Assembly: GCA_949152475.1 (NCBI GenBank)
Contig: OX424559.1
Location: forward strand, 32,717,119 to 32,781,118
Direction: 5' to 3'
DNA from: Terebella lapidaria
Taxonomy: Eukaryota > Annelida > Polychaeta > Terebellida > Terebellidae
DNA length: 64,000 nucleotides
The translations under genes and the position numbers were made by a program. This document shows, piece by piece, positions 1-11,302 of this stretch. Position 1 is the stretch's first letter. Every line of letters begins with the position of its first letter. Under the pieces are notes generated by a model. The model was not told the origin of the DNA and did no database searches. It worked only from the letters and a program-made list of their open reading frames with translations.

Positions 1-222
1 CGGTCCGTACAGGGCATGATAGACCAGCTCACTAATACCTTAGATGAGCTGGCTCCTTTGGGGCGATATGACTGCACCCGGTTGCCTCATCAGAGATGAC
101 CAGATCGGCAGAACCGCTCGCCCTCACCGAGCTCACCGAGCCTTTCGGGGCCAATATCATAGAGGGAACAGCGGCTGATTTCCATCACGCTTGAACAGTA
201 CAAGCGGAATCAGCCTGCTGCT

Positions 223-1097
223 TTGAGTGTCGATCCGACGATCCCCTACAGTCCGGGGATGACTGGGCCAGTAGCTTCTTCCCCAGTCCTACCAAGTCCG
301 CAGACGCCGATGGTCTCAACCATGGGACCCGTGCCTGCTCCGCGACTTGGGGGCACCACGCTGGCCACCGCCGGTCGAAGTGGCTGCCGCATGGTCAGCC
401 TATCCTGGCAGTCATGGTGCTCCAGGAGCAAATGGCAACCGGTGGTTTTGGCCCCCAGCTATGCCAGTTATGCCGCCCCGTCTGGATCCTATCCGTTAGG
501 ATCGACGAGAGTCCCGACCGCACCAAGTCAGGGTGGGCTACCCGTGGGTATGTACCGGCTCCCATGTTCATAGCGTATGGGTCTGCACCTGCGGACTCCG
601 CTGTGGAAGCGGGTAGTGCTCGGACCTTGCCGTCTCACACTGCTGACCCCGGAGCTGGATCCGCCAACCGGACGCGTTCTCCGTGCAACCGAAGGCCGGA
701 TCAGTCTTCCTGGTGGAAGAAGTTTGATGGGGATAACGCCGATCTGGAGGATTACTTACTCCAGGTATTGCGGACGGCGGTGTATGAAGGATGGACCCAG
801 GAGGAGACTGGACATATCCCCTCGGGAGCCTGGAAGGCAAGGCCCTCCGAGTGATGCAGTGTCTGCCGGTGGGGACGGCTACGTTCAGCGAGGTTGCTCA
901 GCGAGCTTGCTGTTCACGCCGACGACATACAGGCGGATGTTCGAGCGGCAGTTCAAGGCTCGACTCCGCCTACCGACTGAGTCCGTGACCGGGTACGCAT
1001 TTAACTTGCGCGTACTTGGCCGGAGAGCTTATCCGGATGTGGAGGCCAGTCGGTTTGGGCCGATGCTGATTGACCAGTTCATTGAGGGGCAGCCGTA
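223..1097 (+). pseudogene. Element A gag region, first part (fossil)
   Basis: Proline- and serine-rich coding sequence followed by a stretch with a WWKKFDGD motif near 710-735, which resembles the start of the Gag matrix/capsid core in Ty3/Gypsy elements (W..F.G....). Composition is GC-rich compared with the flanking host DNA. The region ends where the LINE insertion begins. Bases 1-222 look like more of the same element, but I cannot assign them to a part. This is a broken copy. Confidence 0.6.
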
Positions 1098-1109
1098 ACA
1101 TATATCTGT
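1098..1109 (+). repeat. Target-site duplication, left copy
   Basis: ACATATATCTGT occurs here and again at 4005-4016, exactly on both sides of the LINE and its A tract. This is the footprint of target-primed reverse transcription. Confidence 0.9.
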
Positions 1110-4004
1110 TATACGGTATCGATATCGTTGTTGTTTAGATACAGAAGTGCTCGTCCTTATAAACGGACAATGTGGTACTATGACAAGGCTGATATTAATG
1201 GCTTGAAAGAATATTTGCAACGAATCGATTGGGATTCGGAGTGTAATAACTTTGTTGATGTTGACATTGCCACTGATAAATGGACATCTATTATTCTCAC
1301 CGCTGCCAAGCAATTCATTCCTAATAAACATGTAACTGTTCGTCCGAATGATAAGCCTTGGTATAGAGGTGAACATAGGCGCCTGAAACGTGAACGCGAA
1401 CAAGCGCATCGGGCTGCAAAAAAGGGCAATACCCCGGAAAAGTGGGCTGCTTTTCGGCAAGCCAAAAATATATATATCCAGGCATGCAGAAATGCAAAAC
1501 AGATCTTTGATAATGATCGACTGCTTGATATTTCTACTTGTTCTTTCCAGCGTAAGGAATGCTGGAATATATACAAATCTTTCTTTAAAATGAACCAAAA
1601 CTCATCGCAAATCCCAACATTAGTCATTGGTGACAACATGTTGGTAGATGAGGTTGAAAAATGCAACTACTTCAACGATTTGTTCCTAGCGAATTCCAAG
1701 CTAGATGATACTGGAGCCACGCTCCCAATTTTGCCAGCAAATGACGCATTTTGTGACATACATCTAAGCGCACAAGATGTCTCAGATCAGCTGGGTAATC
1801 TAAATCCATCAAAGGCTTACGGTCCGGATGGGGTCGGTCCACGTTTACTAAAAATAATAAAAACCGTCATAACGGACCCACTGCTTAAACTATTTACTGC
1901 TAGTCTCCAGCAGGGCGTGTTTCCCAAGTCTTGGAAAAGAGCTAATGTAATCCCCATATACAAGAAAGGGGACGCCAGTAACCCCACCAATTATCGGCCC
2001 GTCTCCCTTTTAAACACGTCCAGTAAAATTTTTGAGAAGATAATTTTCAAATATCTCTTCAACTACTTCCGAGATAACTTCATATTGACTGTCTGGCAGT
2101 CGGGTTTTTTACCGGGCTGTTCTACAACTAGCCAGTTAATTGAACTTTATCATAAGTTCTGTTCGGCTGTTGATGACGGCAAAGAAGTACGGGTTGTTTT
2201 CTTGGACATAAGTAAAGCTTTTGAGCGGGTCTGGCACGCTGGGCTTCTGTTCAAGCTTCATAAAACAGGCATAGGTGGCAACCTATTGAAATGGTTGGCT
2301 AGCTACCTGAATGAAAGAAGTCATCGCGTCTGTATACATGGCCAGTTCTCGGAATGGGGTAATATTCAGTCGGGAGTTCCTCAGGGATCTGTTCTAGGAC
2401 CTCTGTTATTTTTAATCTTCATTAATGACATTATCGAAGTGGTCAAATTCACCAGTATTCGTCTTTATGCAGACGACACATGCTTGTTTTTGACAGTTGA
2501 CAACCGACAGATCGCAGCTGATTGCATCAATCAAGATCTGCATGCGATTCAAAGTTGGGCTGATCAATGGCTTGTAACATTCAGTCCGAGCAAAACAGAA
2601 GCAATGACTATTTCCAACAAACGTGATCTGCATTTGCAGTCTCCATTGCTGATCGGTAATGTTACAGTGAACGAGGTTGCCACCCATAAACATCTGGGTT
2701 TAATCTTCAGTTCTAATCTGTGGTGGCACCCGCACATCGACAGTATCTATACAAAAGCCATGAAACGCCTTGACATAATTAATGCTTTCAAGTTCAAACT
2801 TGACAGATCAGCACTTGAAAGATTTTATTTATCTTTTGTCAGACCTATCTTGGAATATGCTGATGTGGTCTGGGCCGGAGCTCACGATTGCGACCTACTG
2901 AAACTAGATAAGGTGCAAACTCGTGCATTAAGAATAGTCACGGGGGCTACCGAGCGATCCAATGTAAATAATCTTTACTTGGATACCGGGTGGGCTACAC
3001 TGGCTGACAGAAGAGAGATGCATAAACTTTGTCACTTATACAAAATAGAAAATTATATGGCGCCTTCGTATCTAATTGATATCATGCCGCCCTCGGGTGA
3101 GGAACGCACGAATTATCAACTAAGAACGCGTCATAATGTATCTCAGTTCCTAACTCGAGTGGAATCGCTAAGAAGGTCCTTCTTTCCTTCCACTACTGTG
3201 GCATGGAACTCACTGCCCATTGAAGTCAGGAGCTTACCGACTTTGGGAATATTCAAGAATTGTTTAAAGGCTAGAATTTGTAAAACCAAAAGACCATGGT
3301 TTATGATTGGCGACCGATTCGCGAATATTCATCATGCTAGAATGCGCATCGGTTGCAGCTTTTTGAATGCTCATTTGTGTCACAATCTGCATGTCATTGA
3401 AAAGCCAAATTGTAATTGTGGGTGGCCTTATGAGAATCCTAAACATTATCTGTTAGAGTGTGCCCAATACCGAGTCATTAGATCTAGTTTGTTCCGTAAG
3501 TTAAATGATTTCATTCCGTTAAATGTTGAATTATTACTCTTCGGAGATGAAAATTTATCAATATCTGATAATATTATAATATCACTAGCAGTACAGGATT
3601 ACATCAAAGATTCCCGTCGCTTTGTTCACTCAGACGAGAAATGGTAACACTAATTTACTAGATGTGTATCAATGATTGTCCTTCTTTTTGTCCTGTGTAT
3701 CTTGCGTATGGTCTATCTATTTCCGTGTATATATCCGTGGTGTAAATACAGAACATGGTTCTGGAATCTTATCGGTTGCCATTTGCTATTTGTGTGTAAA
3801 TACGTTGTTTTGTTACTTTTGTTTCGGTGGCCGTCGGTGGAGGGCTGTATCAGCAGTGTTTTTTTGTTGTTGTTCATTTGTATATAATAGTTTGTTTATT
3901 TTACATATACTTTGCACACTTTTGTCCCTCTCACTGGAAAGACCTTTGTATAGGCATGTCCTGTTGGTTAATCCTAATAAATATCGTTTATAAAAAAAAA
4001 AAAA
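1110..4004 (+). mobile_element. 5'-truncated LINE (non-LTR retrotransposon, Jockey/CR1-like) inserted in element A
   Basis: The insertion is flanked by the 12-base duplication ACATATATCTGT and ends in an A tract (3992-4004) after an AATAAA at 3976-3981. Its left end starts inside the linker between endonuclease and reverse transcriptase, so the endonuclease domain is missing; this is ordinary 5' truncation. The rest is one unbroken reading frame, so the insertion is much younger than the decayed Gypsy copy it sits in. The 3' untranslated region is 3648-3991. I cannot assign the clade more closely from motifs alone. Confidence 0.92.
1128..3647 (+). CDS. LINE ORF2 fragment: reverse transcriptase and C-terminal zinc motif
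   Basis: An open frame of about 839 codons with no start of its own, because the 5' end of the element is missing. The first part (KADINGLKEYL...) is the linker that follows the endonuclease in LINEs. The reverse transcriptase core is complete: NYRPVSLLN, VVFLDISKAFERVWH (first catalytic Asp), SGVPQGSVLGPLLF and LYADDT (catalytic Asp pair). A thumb region follows, and near the C-terminus a C-x-C...H...C cluster (CNCG...HYLLEC) that is common in LINE ORF2 proteins. No stop or frameshift is seen. Without the endonuclease the copy cannot make a normal ORF2 protein. It lies in the same orientation as the host Gypsy element. Confidence 0.9.
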   Translation: MLFRYRSARPYKRTMWYYDKADINGLKEYLQRIDWDSECNNFVDVDIATDKWTSIILTAAKQFIPNKHVTVRPNDKPWYRGEHRRLKREREQAHRAAKKGNTPEKWAAFRQAKNIYIQACRNAKQIFDNDRLLDISTCSFQRKECWNIYKSFFKMNQNSSQIPTLVIGDNMLVDEVEKCNYFNDLFLANSKLDDTGATLPILPANDAFCDIHLSAQDVSDQLGNLNPSKAYGPDGVGPRLLKIIKTVITDPLLKLFTASLQQGVFPKSWKRANVIPIYKKGDASNPTNYRPVSLLNTSSKIFEKIIFKYLFNYFRDNFILTVWQSGFLPGCSTTSQLIELYHKFCSAVDDGKEVRVVFLDISKAFERVWHAGLLFKLHKTGIGGNLLKWLASYLNERSHRVCIHGQFSEWGNIQSGVPQGSVLGPLLFLIFINDIIEVVKFTSIRLYADDTCLFLTVDNRQIAADCINQDLHAIQSWADQWLVTFSPSKTEAMTISNKRDLHLQSPLLIGNVTVNEVATHKHLGLIFSSNLWWHPHIDSIYTKAMKRLDIINAFKFKLDRSALERFYLSFVRPILEYADVVWAGAHDCDLLKLDKVQTRALRIVTGATERSNVNNLYLDTGWATLADRREMHKLCHLYKIENYMAPSYLIDIMPPSGEERTNYQLRTRHNVSQFLTRVESLRRSFFPSTTVAWNSLPIEVRSLPTLGIFKNCLKARICKTKRPWFMIGDRFANIHHARMRIGCSFLNAHLCHNLHVIEKPNCNCGWPYENPKHYLLECAQYRVIRSSLFRKLNDFIPLNVELLLFGDENLSISDNIIISLAVQDYIKDSRRFVHSDEKW

Positions 4005-4016
4005 ACATATATCTGT
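4005..4016 (+). repeat. Target-site duplication, right copy
   Basis: ACATATATCTGT directly after the A tract of the LINE, identical to 1098-1109. The first A could also belong to the tail. Confidence 0.9.
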
Positions 4017-4680
4017 CTGTCGCGTCGTGCTCGTCTTCGGAGGAGTACGACTTGGAGGAATATGATTTCTGTGCGGCGCAGATGTTTGCGCACTGTGCAG
4101 GAATCGACACTCCGGGACCCGCGGTATGCTGCGCGTTCACCTCCAGACCGGCCCAGAACCTTCCCTGTTAATTCTGCGGAAAGCAAGGACACATTTGGCT
4201 TAAGTGTCCGGAATTGTTGGAATGCCTGCAGGCACACGGATATCACGGGAGTGTCCCTGATCCGCGCCGGAGGAATTCATCCCATCAGCCAGGTCCTTTG
4301 GGACAGCAAAACCGACCTTAGCGTGAGGGAAACTGAAACCGGACGTGGTGGTGACCAACACTGCATCCGGGGACAGTTGTTCTGTGGCGCCTGAGGCTGC
4401 CTCATCTGCAGACAAGCCGGACGACCCTCAAGTAGTTATAACATCTCTGGAAGAGGTCCTTGAGGATCCGTCTAGCTCCTTCGCAGCTGAGGCGGATAAT
4501 GAGGACTCCATAGCGGAACCCATAGCCCCGGGTGACTCCGATCATCCAACGTACACGCTGGTGAGGGACCCATGCTGGTACCTGCCCTTGTCTTTTGGGC
4601 GGGAGCCGGTCCGGTTCCTCGTAGACTCCGGCTCAGAGGTCACCCTCGTAGCCACAGGAACTTTCAAGTGAGAGCAAGCG
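4017..4680 (+). pseudogene. Element A: Gag zinc knuckle and aspartic protease region (fossil)
   Basis: The zinc-knuckle core CGKQGHIWLKC lies near 4168-4210. About 400 bases later comes VRFLVDSGSEVTLVATG (near 4605-4665), the active-site segment of a retropepsin-type protease (D-S-G). The order knuckle then protease fits Ty3/Gypsy. The next stretch, about 4690-5375, is more of the same element in decayed form (protease end and the linker to reverse transcriptase). Broken. Confidence 0.75.
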
Positions 4681-5375
4681 CTTCACGACCTAGTGTTGCG
4701 GGATTCACGACCTAGTGTTGCATCCGCATCCATGGCATCATCGATCTGCCTATTACCCTTGGAGACAAGGTGTACATAACAGAGGCAATCGTTGCAGATA
4801 TCGGAACACCCGGGATCATTGGGATGAACTTTCACCGGGTGATCGCCAACTTCAGCTCCGGCGAACTCCGGATGGGAGAGGACACACATTTCCTCTTCCG
4901 GGCGGGTCCGACCATTCCAACTCTGGGCGGCGTGCACAACCATTGTGCCGCCTTCGAGCGAGATGATCATTGAGGCGAGGCCGCGCCACCCGCGCATGCC
5001 CCTTGATGGTCGTCCCTGTATAGTGCAACCGGTGAGCAATTTTGCCCCAGGGACGGGACTCGTGTTGGGTGGGGCTCTGGTCAAGTCCGACACCTGCGCG
5101 ATGCCTATCCTCGTGGTGAATCCCACGGATGCTCCAGTTGTGCTGCGGCGCGGCTGTGTGGCAGCTACTGCTACGCTCACGTCGTCCAGTCGGGTTATCC
5201 CTGACGACCCTGTTTGTCGTGCTGCTTGCGCAGCAGCGGTCGCCGGAGGTGATCCGTTCACCCTGCCGGACCATTTGGAATCTCGAGTTCCGACAGACCG
5301 GCTGGATGAGGATCAGCGTCAGGCACTCCGCAGACTGCTCCGGCATGTGTTCACGGTGCGGTTGGCAAGACAGAC

Positions 5376-6300
5376 GTGCTCAAACACCACATCGACCTCC
5401 TAGATGATCGTCCGATCAAACAGCGTCTACGACGAGCAGCTATAGTGCACCAAGAGGTCATAGACCAGGAGGTGCAAAAGATGCTCGAGCTAGACATCAT
5501 CGAACCCAGTGATAGCCCTTGGGCCAGTCCTGTTGTTATGATGAAAAAGGACGGCTCGTGGAGGTTCTGCGTGGATTATGGTAAACTTAACGATGCCACG
5601 CAGAAGGACTCATATCCTCTTCCGCACATCGAGGACACCTTCGATGCCCTGGCCGGCTCGCACTACTTCTGTGCGTTAGATCTGGCCTCCGGATATTGGC
5701 AGGTCGATATGGACGAGAGTGATAGGGCTAAAACTGCCTTTGTTACCAAGAATGGGCTCTACCAATTTAAGGTAATGCCGTTCAGGCTCTGCAATGCCCT
5801 CGCGACGTTCGAGCGCCTCATGGAGATGGTCCTAAAGAGTTCCTCTGGAAGCGATGTATGGTCTACATCGATGATGTCGTCGTGTATGGCTCGTCGTTTG
5901 GGGAAACCCTCACCAACCTCCAGATGGTGCTCCATCACATCCGCGGAGCAGGCCTTAAATTGAAGCCCAGCTAGTGTGAGCTCTTCGCTGAAGAGATTCT
6001 ATACTTGGGCTTCATGGTAGCAGGCACTGGAGTCTGGCAAGCTGAGCAGGCAATCGCCTTCTCGGACCTCCAGCAAGCGCTAGTAGATGCCCCGGTGCTG
6101 CGGCACCCTCGTCCGGACTGTGAGTTCATCCTGGACAGTGAGGCGAGTAACTTTGCACTCGGCAGTGTCCTCTCGCAGATCGTGTACAGGCAAGAGCGTG
6201 TAGTAGCTTATGCGAATGTGGCTCTGAGTCGCTCTCAAATGAATTAGGCTACTGCACGACTCACCGCGAGCACCTCGCCACACGCGAGGACCTGCCGTCA
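5376..6300 (+). pseudogene. Element A: reverse transcriptase and RNase H remnant (fossil)
   Basis: Reverse transcriptase motifs are easy to read: SPWASPVVMMKKDGSWRFCV, FCALDLASGYWQVDM, TAFVTKNGLYQFKVMPF and the YIDD box near 5868. A short RNase H piece follows (ILDSEASNFALGSVLSQI near 6126-6180). These are typical of chromovirus/mag-like Ty3/Gypsy pol proteins. The region is broken and cannot code for a working enzyme. Confidence 0.85.
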
Positions 6301-6331
6301 CCAGCGATGGCATCCCGCATTTGAACCGGAG

Positions 6332-8540
6332 GTGCAACTCAGCTCCAGCGAGTCTTCCTCGAGTCCGGTGGTGTACTCCTCGTGGGTACACTCCGCGTCC
6401 TCGGATGAGTCTGAGTACGAGCATTCTTTGCCCCCTGTGGTGATGGCCGCTGGTGCGCAGTCGGACATATCGGATGAGGAGCCGAACTACTTGGGCGGCT
6501 ACTCTCCGGCACAACTGGCTGCGAAGCAGAGAGCTGACAGTGCTCTGGCACCGGTAATAAAGGCCCTCGAGGCCGGCCATAAGCCCTTCAAGGATGAGCG
6601 GAAGACCTACAGGGAGGAGACCCAGTCTCTCATCTCCCAGTGGGAATGGCTCGCCTTGAGGGATGGCCTCTTGTACCGGCGCTATGAGCCACCGAGCCCA
6701 CTGCCCCCTATTTGCCAGTTGGTGCTTCCGGCAGAGCTGCAGAAAGAAGTGCTCCGTCAGTTGCATGACCTCTGGGTGACCGGTCACCTGGGAATCCAGA
6801 GGACCGTCCATCGGCTACAACAGCGCCTTCACTGGCCTGGTAGCGGATTGGATGTGCAATGGTGGTGCACAGCTTGCCCTCGGTGTCAGGCTTCCGGCTC
6901 CTGGCCGCAACCTCTTGACCACGGTTAAGGCTGGCGCACTTTTCGACCGGATCACCTTGGACATACTGGATACTCATCGGGTCACTCCGTGTGGGTTCCG
7001 GTTCATCGGCGCCAAACCGCAGACAAGGTAGCTCGGTTGCTGGTGAATAGGTGGGTGGTTTACCATGGTGTACCTGAACAGATACATTCGGAACAGGGCA
7101 CGCAATTTGAGAGCAACCTGTTCCGGAACCTAGCACAGATGCTGGGCAGTACCAAGGTCCGGACCACCCCTTACAGGCCCCAGTCTGACGGACAGGTCGA
7201 ACATTTTAATCGATCTATCCTGAATATGCTGGCGGCCTTTGTAAATGATCATGCGAATGATTGGGATGACCACTTCCCGTATGTCTTAATGGCATACAGG
7301 TCGTTGGTCCACTTCTCGACTGGAGTAACTCCGCACGCGATGTTGTACGGCCGGAAACTCAATCTGCCCGTGGATATTATGTATCCAACTGCGGCGAAAA
7401 CCGGTGCAGTACCCCAGTGCGGCCCGGAGTATGTTGAGTGGGTTCGCCGCGCCCTGGCGAATGCCCATGATTTCCGTGCGAGCGCGACTGGATAAGTCTG
7501 CCATCCGGCAGAAGCGTGGCTATGACGCCCATGCCAAGGGCAGGCCTGCTTTTGCGGAAGGAGACAAGGTGCATTACTATTATCCACCGGCTAATACCCC
7601 AGTTCCACTGCATGCCGACGATATGCTGATTAATCCCGATTTTGCAACGGCGCTTATCGGCAAAACATCTGCAAATATCAGGTTGCTTCAAGGTGGTGTC
7701 TTGTACAGGTATGCACAAATCGGAAAGCATCCATGGTATGCGGCTACCAAGTGGCAAAAAGAGCCATTCGGGAAAAATATGGTTACAAATCAGTGTTGAA
7801 TCGGTATTGTCATAGTTCTGTCCTACTTATCCTCGTTATGCCTTAGGCCCTTCCCAGTTATCAGGAACGTTACAGAATACATTCGGCATACAATCAAAGA
7901 AATCGGGAGGTATTAGAGTCAAGTCGTACACAAATCAGTGTTTCTATTGCTTAGCGTCGAAGAGAATGGGCATCGCTTCGGCATGGTCATAATACCTTCG
8001 TTATACTATCATAGCAAACCTTCCATCCCACATAAATTCCCGTCAATTTGCTGATATATCCCGATTTCATCATTCAGTCGTCGCGATGAATCTTGAAGCA
8101 TCGGGAACGCAGTGGAACTGGGGTATAAGCAAGGTAACAAATTTGCGAAGCCATGGATTGGCCCGTTCACCATACTGAAACAGGTGACAGAAGTGGACTA
8201 CCGGATCCGTCGGGATTTTGATCCAGACAGAGTACTGGTGGTCCATATCAACAACCTGAAGAAGTATGAGGGCCCGCTCGTCATAGACCCGCTCATACAA
8301 GATGCGGAACCGGATGATGTCCCTCTTTTGGACACTTCCGGTCAGCATCCGCGCACGCCGGACGAGCGTGTGCGCCGTATGGTGGGTCTTCCAGACCTCT
8401 CTGATGCGCCAGATGGAAGTCCGGATGACATTGCACCCATTCTCGGCGATCCGCAGGTCCCCCCAATCCCTCCAGGGCCTGCGGATGATGGGCGGCCACG
8501 CCGGAAACCCCTTGCGCCGACCCGGTATGGGTGGGACTAA
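6332..8540 (+). pseudogene. Element A: integrase region (fossil), interrupted by a MITE
   Basis: The H2C2 zinc part (VTGHLGIQRTVHRL...CPRCQ) lies near 6775-6890. The catalytic core with RTTPYRPQSDGQVEHFNRS lies near 7160-7215, and a C-terminal segment typical of Gypsy integrases (NKFAKPWIGPF...EVDYRI) near 8138-8210. A MITE sits at 7597-8123. This is the best-preserved part of element A and closely resembles the integrase of element B at 34218-36239, so the two are cousins. Broken. Confidence 0.85.
7597..8123. mobile_element. 527-base MITE with 15-base perfect terminal inverted repeats and TA target duplication
   Basis: The left end CCCCAGTTCCACTGC (7597-7611) is the exact reverse complement of the right end GCAGTGGAACTGGGG (8109-8123). 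TA flanks both sides (7595-7596 and 8124-8125), the target duplication of Tc1/mariner-type transposons. No transposase is coded inside, so it is non-autonomous. It interrupts the integrase region of element A. Confidence 0.88.
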
Positions 8541-10423
8541 CGTTCCGCTCATGTGGATGCGTCTGCGGTATCCATCTATCACACCAGGGATGGATTTTAC
8601 GCCGTTCCGTAGGAATCCGCACGACTTTACTCTGTGAGTGGCCACTTTGTGGCTATCTCTGGAGTTGAGGTCCGCAGGTATTTTTACGTCGTAATGCCGC
8701 CGCTCCGCATCCGCCCTCCCATAATTTCTAGCACTAGGGACGTGCGGCAAGTCTATCGGCATCATGTTGACTGCTGTCCGGCATAGTTAACCCGATGCCT
8801 ACGCTGGCCGGACCACTTTTGTGGATTGGCCGGACGCCCTTGGTCCCGAGACAACCTCTTATAAGGCCAGACTGAGGTTGGGTTTTACGTCCGCTATGGG
8901 AGAAGCACCTTCCCACGGAATTGGGGAACTGGCAAATGGACACGGGGAAGGTATCCGGATGTGAGGACTGATGTTCGTGGTTTGTCCGCGTGACTCGTCT
9001 GGCGCTCCGGATGCTTCCGGATGACGCATTTCGGTGCATTATCAACCGTGAGCCACTACTGTAAGGTTATTAATAGTAGATTAAGGTTTCTAACGGCAGG
9101 AAACAATTTAACCATTATTTTTAATGGACTGGCTGTTAAGTCCGCACATGCGGACCAGCCGTGACAGCGGGTTACGCTCATTTTCGTCCGGATAGCACCT
9201 TACAAAACGCGGTCCGGTCAGAATGACTGGAACCCCGGCCTCCTTCTGAGAAGGGGGTCGTATTCTACATGCGCAGCATACTTTGTGGTTTCTAATCCCT
9301 ATCATTACCATCAGATAAGGTCAATATACCATGATATGGTGATTGTCTGAATCTGGACTCCGTCCCAGGCAGTTCCGGACGAGCGCGGGCTATTGACTTC
9401 ATCATGTTTGGGATTCTCTAGATTGGGCGCCGACATGAAGGGTTCGCCCCCTAACCATTGAGGTTATGGATCTGCCGGCACCGCGTCTAAATCTATTGGA
9501 TCCGCGCTCCAGTGGTCGATGTATGGGGTCTGGTGACCGCGGCATTGCTCCGTGGCCTTATTGTAAGTTAGGATAGTGGGCGCGTCATGAACGCCCACAG
9601 GGCGCTCAATTGTCTTTAGGGCTAACGTGAGCATGCCCGATCGCCTTATAAGCGTACCAGCGGCTATGGGGAGTGTTTATATTTATTTATCCATCTCATG
9701 TTATTAGTTACTGAGTGGATTATATAAACCACAAGTATGTGTGCATTCCGTGGAAACGCTATTCTTACTCATTTGATCATACATTGAGATAAGTTTAGTG
9801 AAAAAAAAAATTTTTCCTGGTGCAATAGAGAGTTTCGTTAAAGGGGTGTAGGCGATTGTGTGCTGTGTATCAGAAGCTTGTTGGCCATGATCTATAAAAA
9901 GTAGGTGAACGGTGGGGAATTTATTTTCATTACTGTTTGAGCGGTGGTAAATTTATTTTTATCACTGCTGATAGGTGGACATAATCGTAACATCCACAAG
10001 TAGATCGACTTTTGATACATTGCATACAATCTTTATCCTGCTGAGGTGACTAATTTCACGTCATTTACCGCCAGTGCAGCAGCTATAGCTAATGACTGAT
10101 TTCAATTACTGTATGTGATAGCGGGATCCCCCAGGATGGCCTGTATTTAGGCCACCCGTATACATGGCATGATAAGGAGTCACCGGGGGGAGATGCGTGT
10201 ATATGTATGAGCCTGCAGTGAAAACGTAATTCGTTTGTCGGCCTGTATCGATCGATGCTAAGAATAGACGTTTCCATGGAGACGCGTTATACTGCTGTGC
10301 ATGCAGAATAACTGCCAGCCTCAATGCTGTGAAAACAATGTAACTGGCAATCGCTGGTCATTCGAGCACTCGGCACTGGTGGAGACAGATCTGCGGATCT
10401 GACTCCCAGTGTCTATGCGTTAA
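8541..10423 (+). other. Element A spacer between integrase and 3' ORF; no gene seen
   Basis: No convincing reading frame. The first 900 bases are rich in the hexamer TCCGGA and close variants (about nine in 8761-9420 by eye), like the coding parts of the element. The part after about 9700 is AT-richer and may include unrecognised insertions. Element B has a comparable spacer at 36240-37687, so the arrangement is a family trait. Confidence 0.55.
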
Positions 10424-11298
10424 AGTACTAGTATAGTGAAAATATGATGTGAACTTATATGAAAGATCTCATTGCTCTGAGCAAAATGGTTTTTACGGAA
10501 TGTTAATATCACAATCCGTTAAAAAGTTATAGCAATTTTAAGACTGAAATCGGCAAATTTGCTTTTCCAAGACAATTTAGCTAATTAGTATGCAAATCGG
10601 GGGAAGTTGTTTTAATTAGGTACTTTGATATGTATTATTCATTCATTTAATGTTATGATTATTCATCAAAACTTATTCTATACAGATTTTAATATGAATA
10701 ATCAGTGTTTTCACTTTTTCTGTTGTTGACAAGGTAACCAGTGACCTGGTATGGCCCATAGCAACCATGGTTGCTAGGGCCAGAAACCCACTTAGAACAG
10801 GGTATGCACAAATAAAAATGGTGCCAACTTGAGCTCAATAATAATTTATTTCATAAATAATCGACAGAAAGTCTGTGGATAGACTGACTTGTCAGATAAT
10901 GGCCATGGCAACCATGGGTAACTACAGCTATAGGGAACGACTGGTAACCATAGCAACAGTACAGTTTACGTGGATATTGACTATGTATAGTACATAATAA
11001 TATCCACTAGTCAGATCGTCAGAACCTTCAATAAGAATCATTATATCATGGCTTGAAATATCCTAATTAAAATTTGTTCCCCTCGTGACGTCATGAATTC
11101 TCATTAGCATATAATTTGCATATTAATGAGTTGCTAGAACTTTTCAAGTAGCTTCTGTAATGTAGTGCCGGAATGGCAGTTTCAAATGGTTGTAACTTTT
11201 GAACGGATAGAGATATTGATATACTGTAAAGACCATTTTGCTCAGATCAATGAGATCTTTCATATAACAAAACATCATATGTTCACTTTACTAGTACT
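10424..11298. mobile_element. 875-base MITE with long terminal inverted repeats, TTAA-flanked (piggyBac-like)
   Basis: TTAA lies directly outside both ends (10420-10423 and 11299-11302). The ends AGTACTAGTATAGTG (left) and AGTACTAGTAAAGTG (right, reverse complement) begin inverted repeats of roughly 75 bases that share GAAAGATCTCATTG and TGAGCAAAATGG. TTAA duplication is the hallmark of piggyBac-type transposons. No transposase is coded. A perfect CRE palindrome TGACGTCA lies at 11086-11093. It is inserted in element A just before the 3' ORF region and is related in plan to the MITE at 55098-55941. Confidence 0.85.
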
Positions 11299-11302
11299 TT
11301 AA

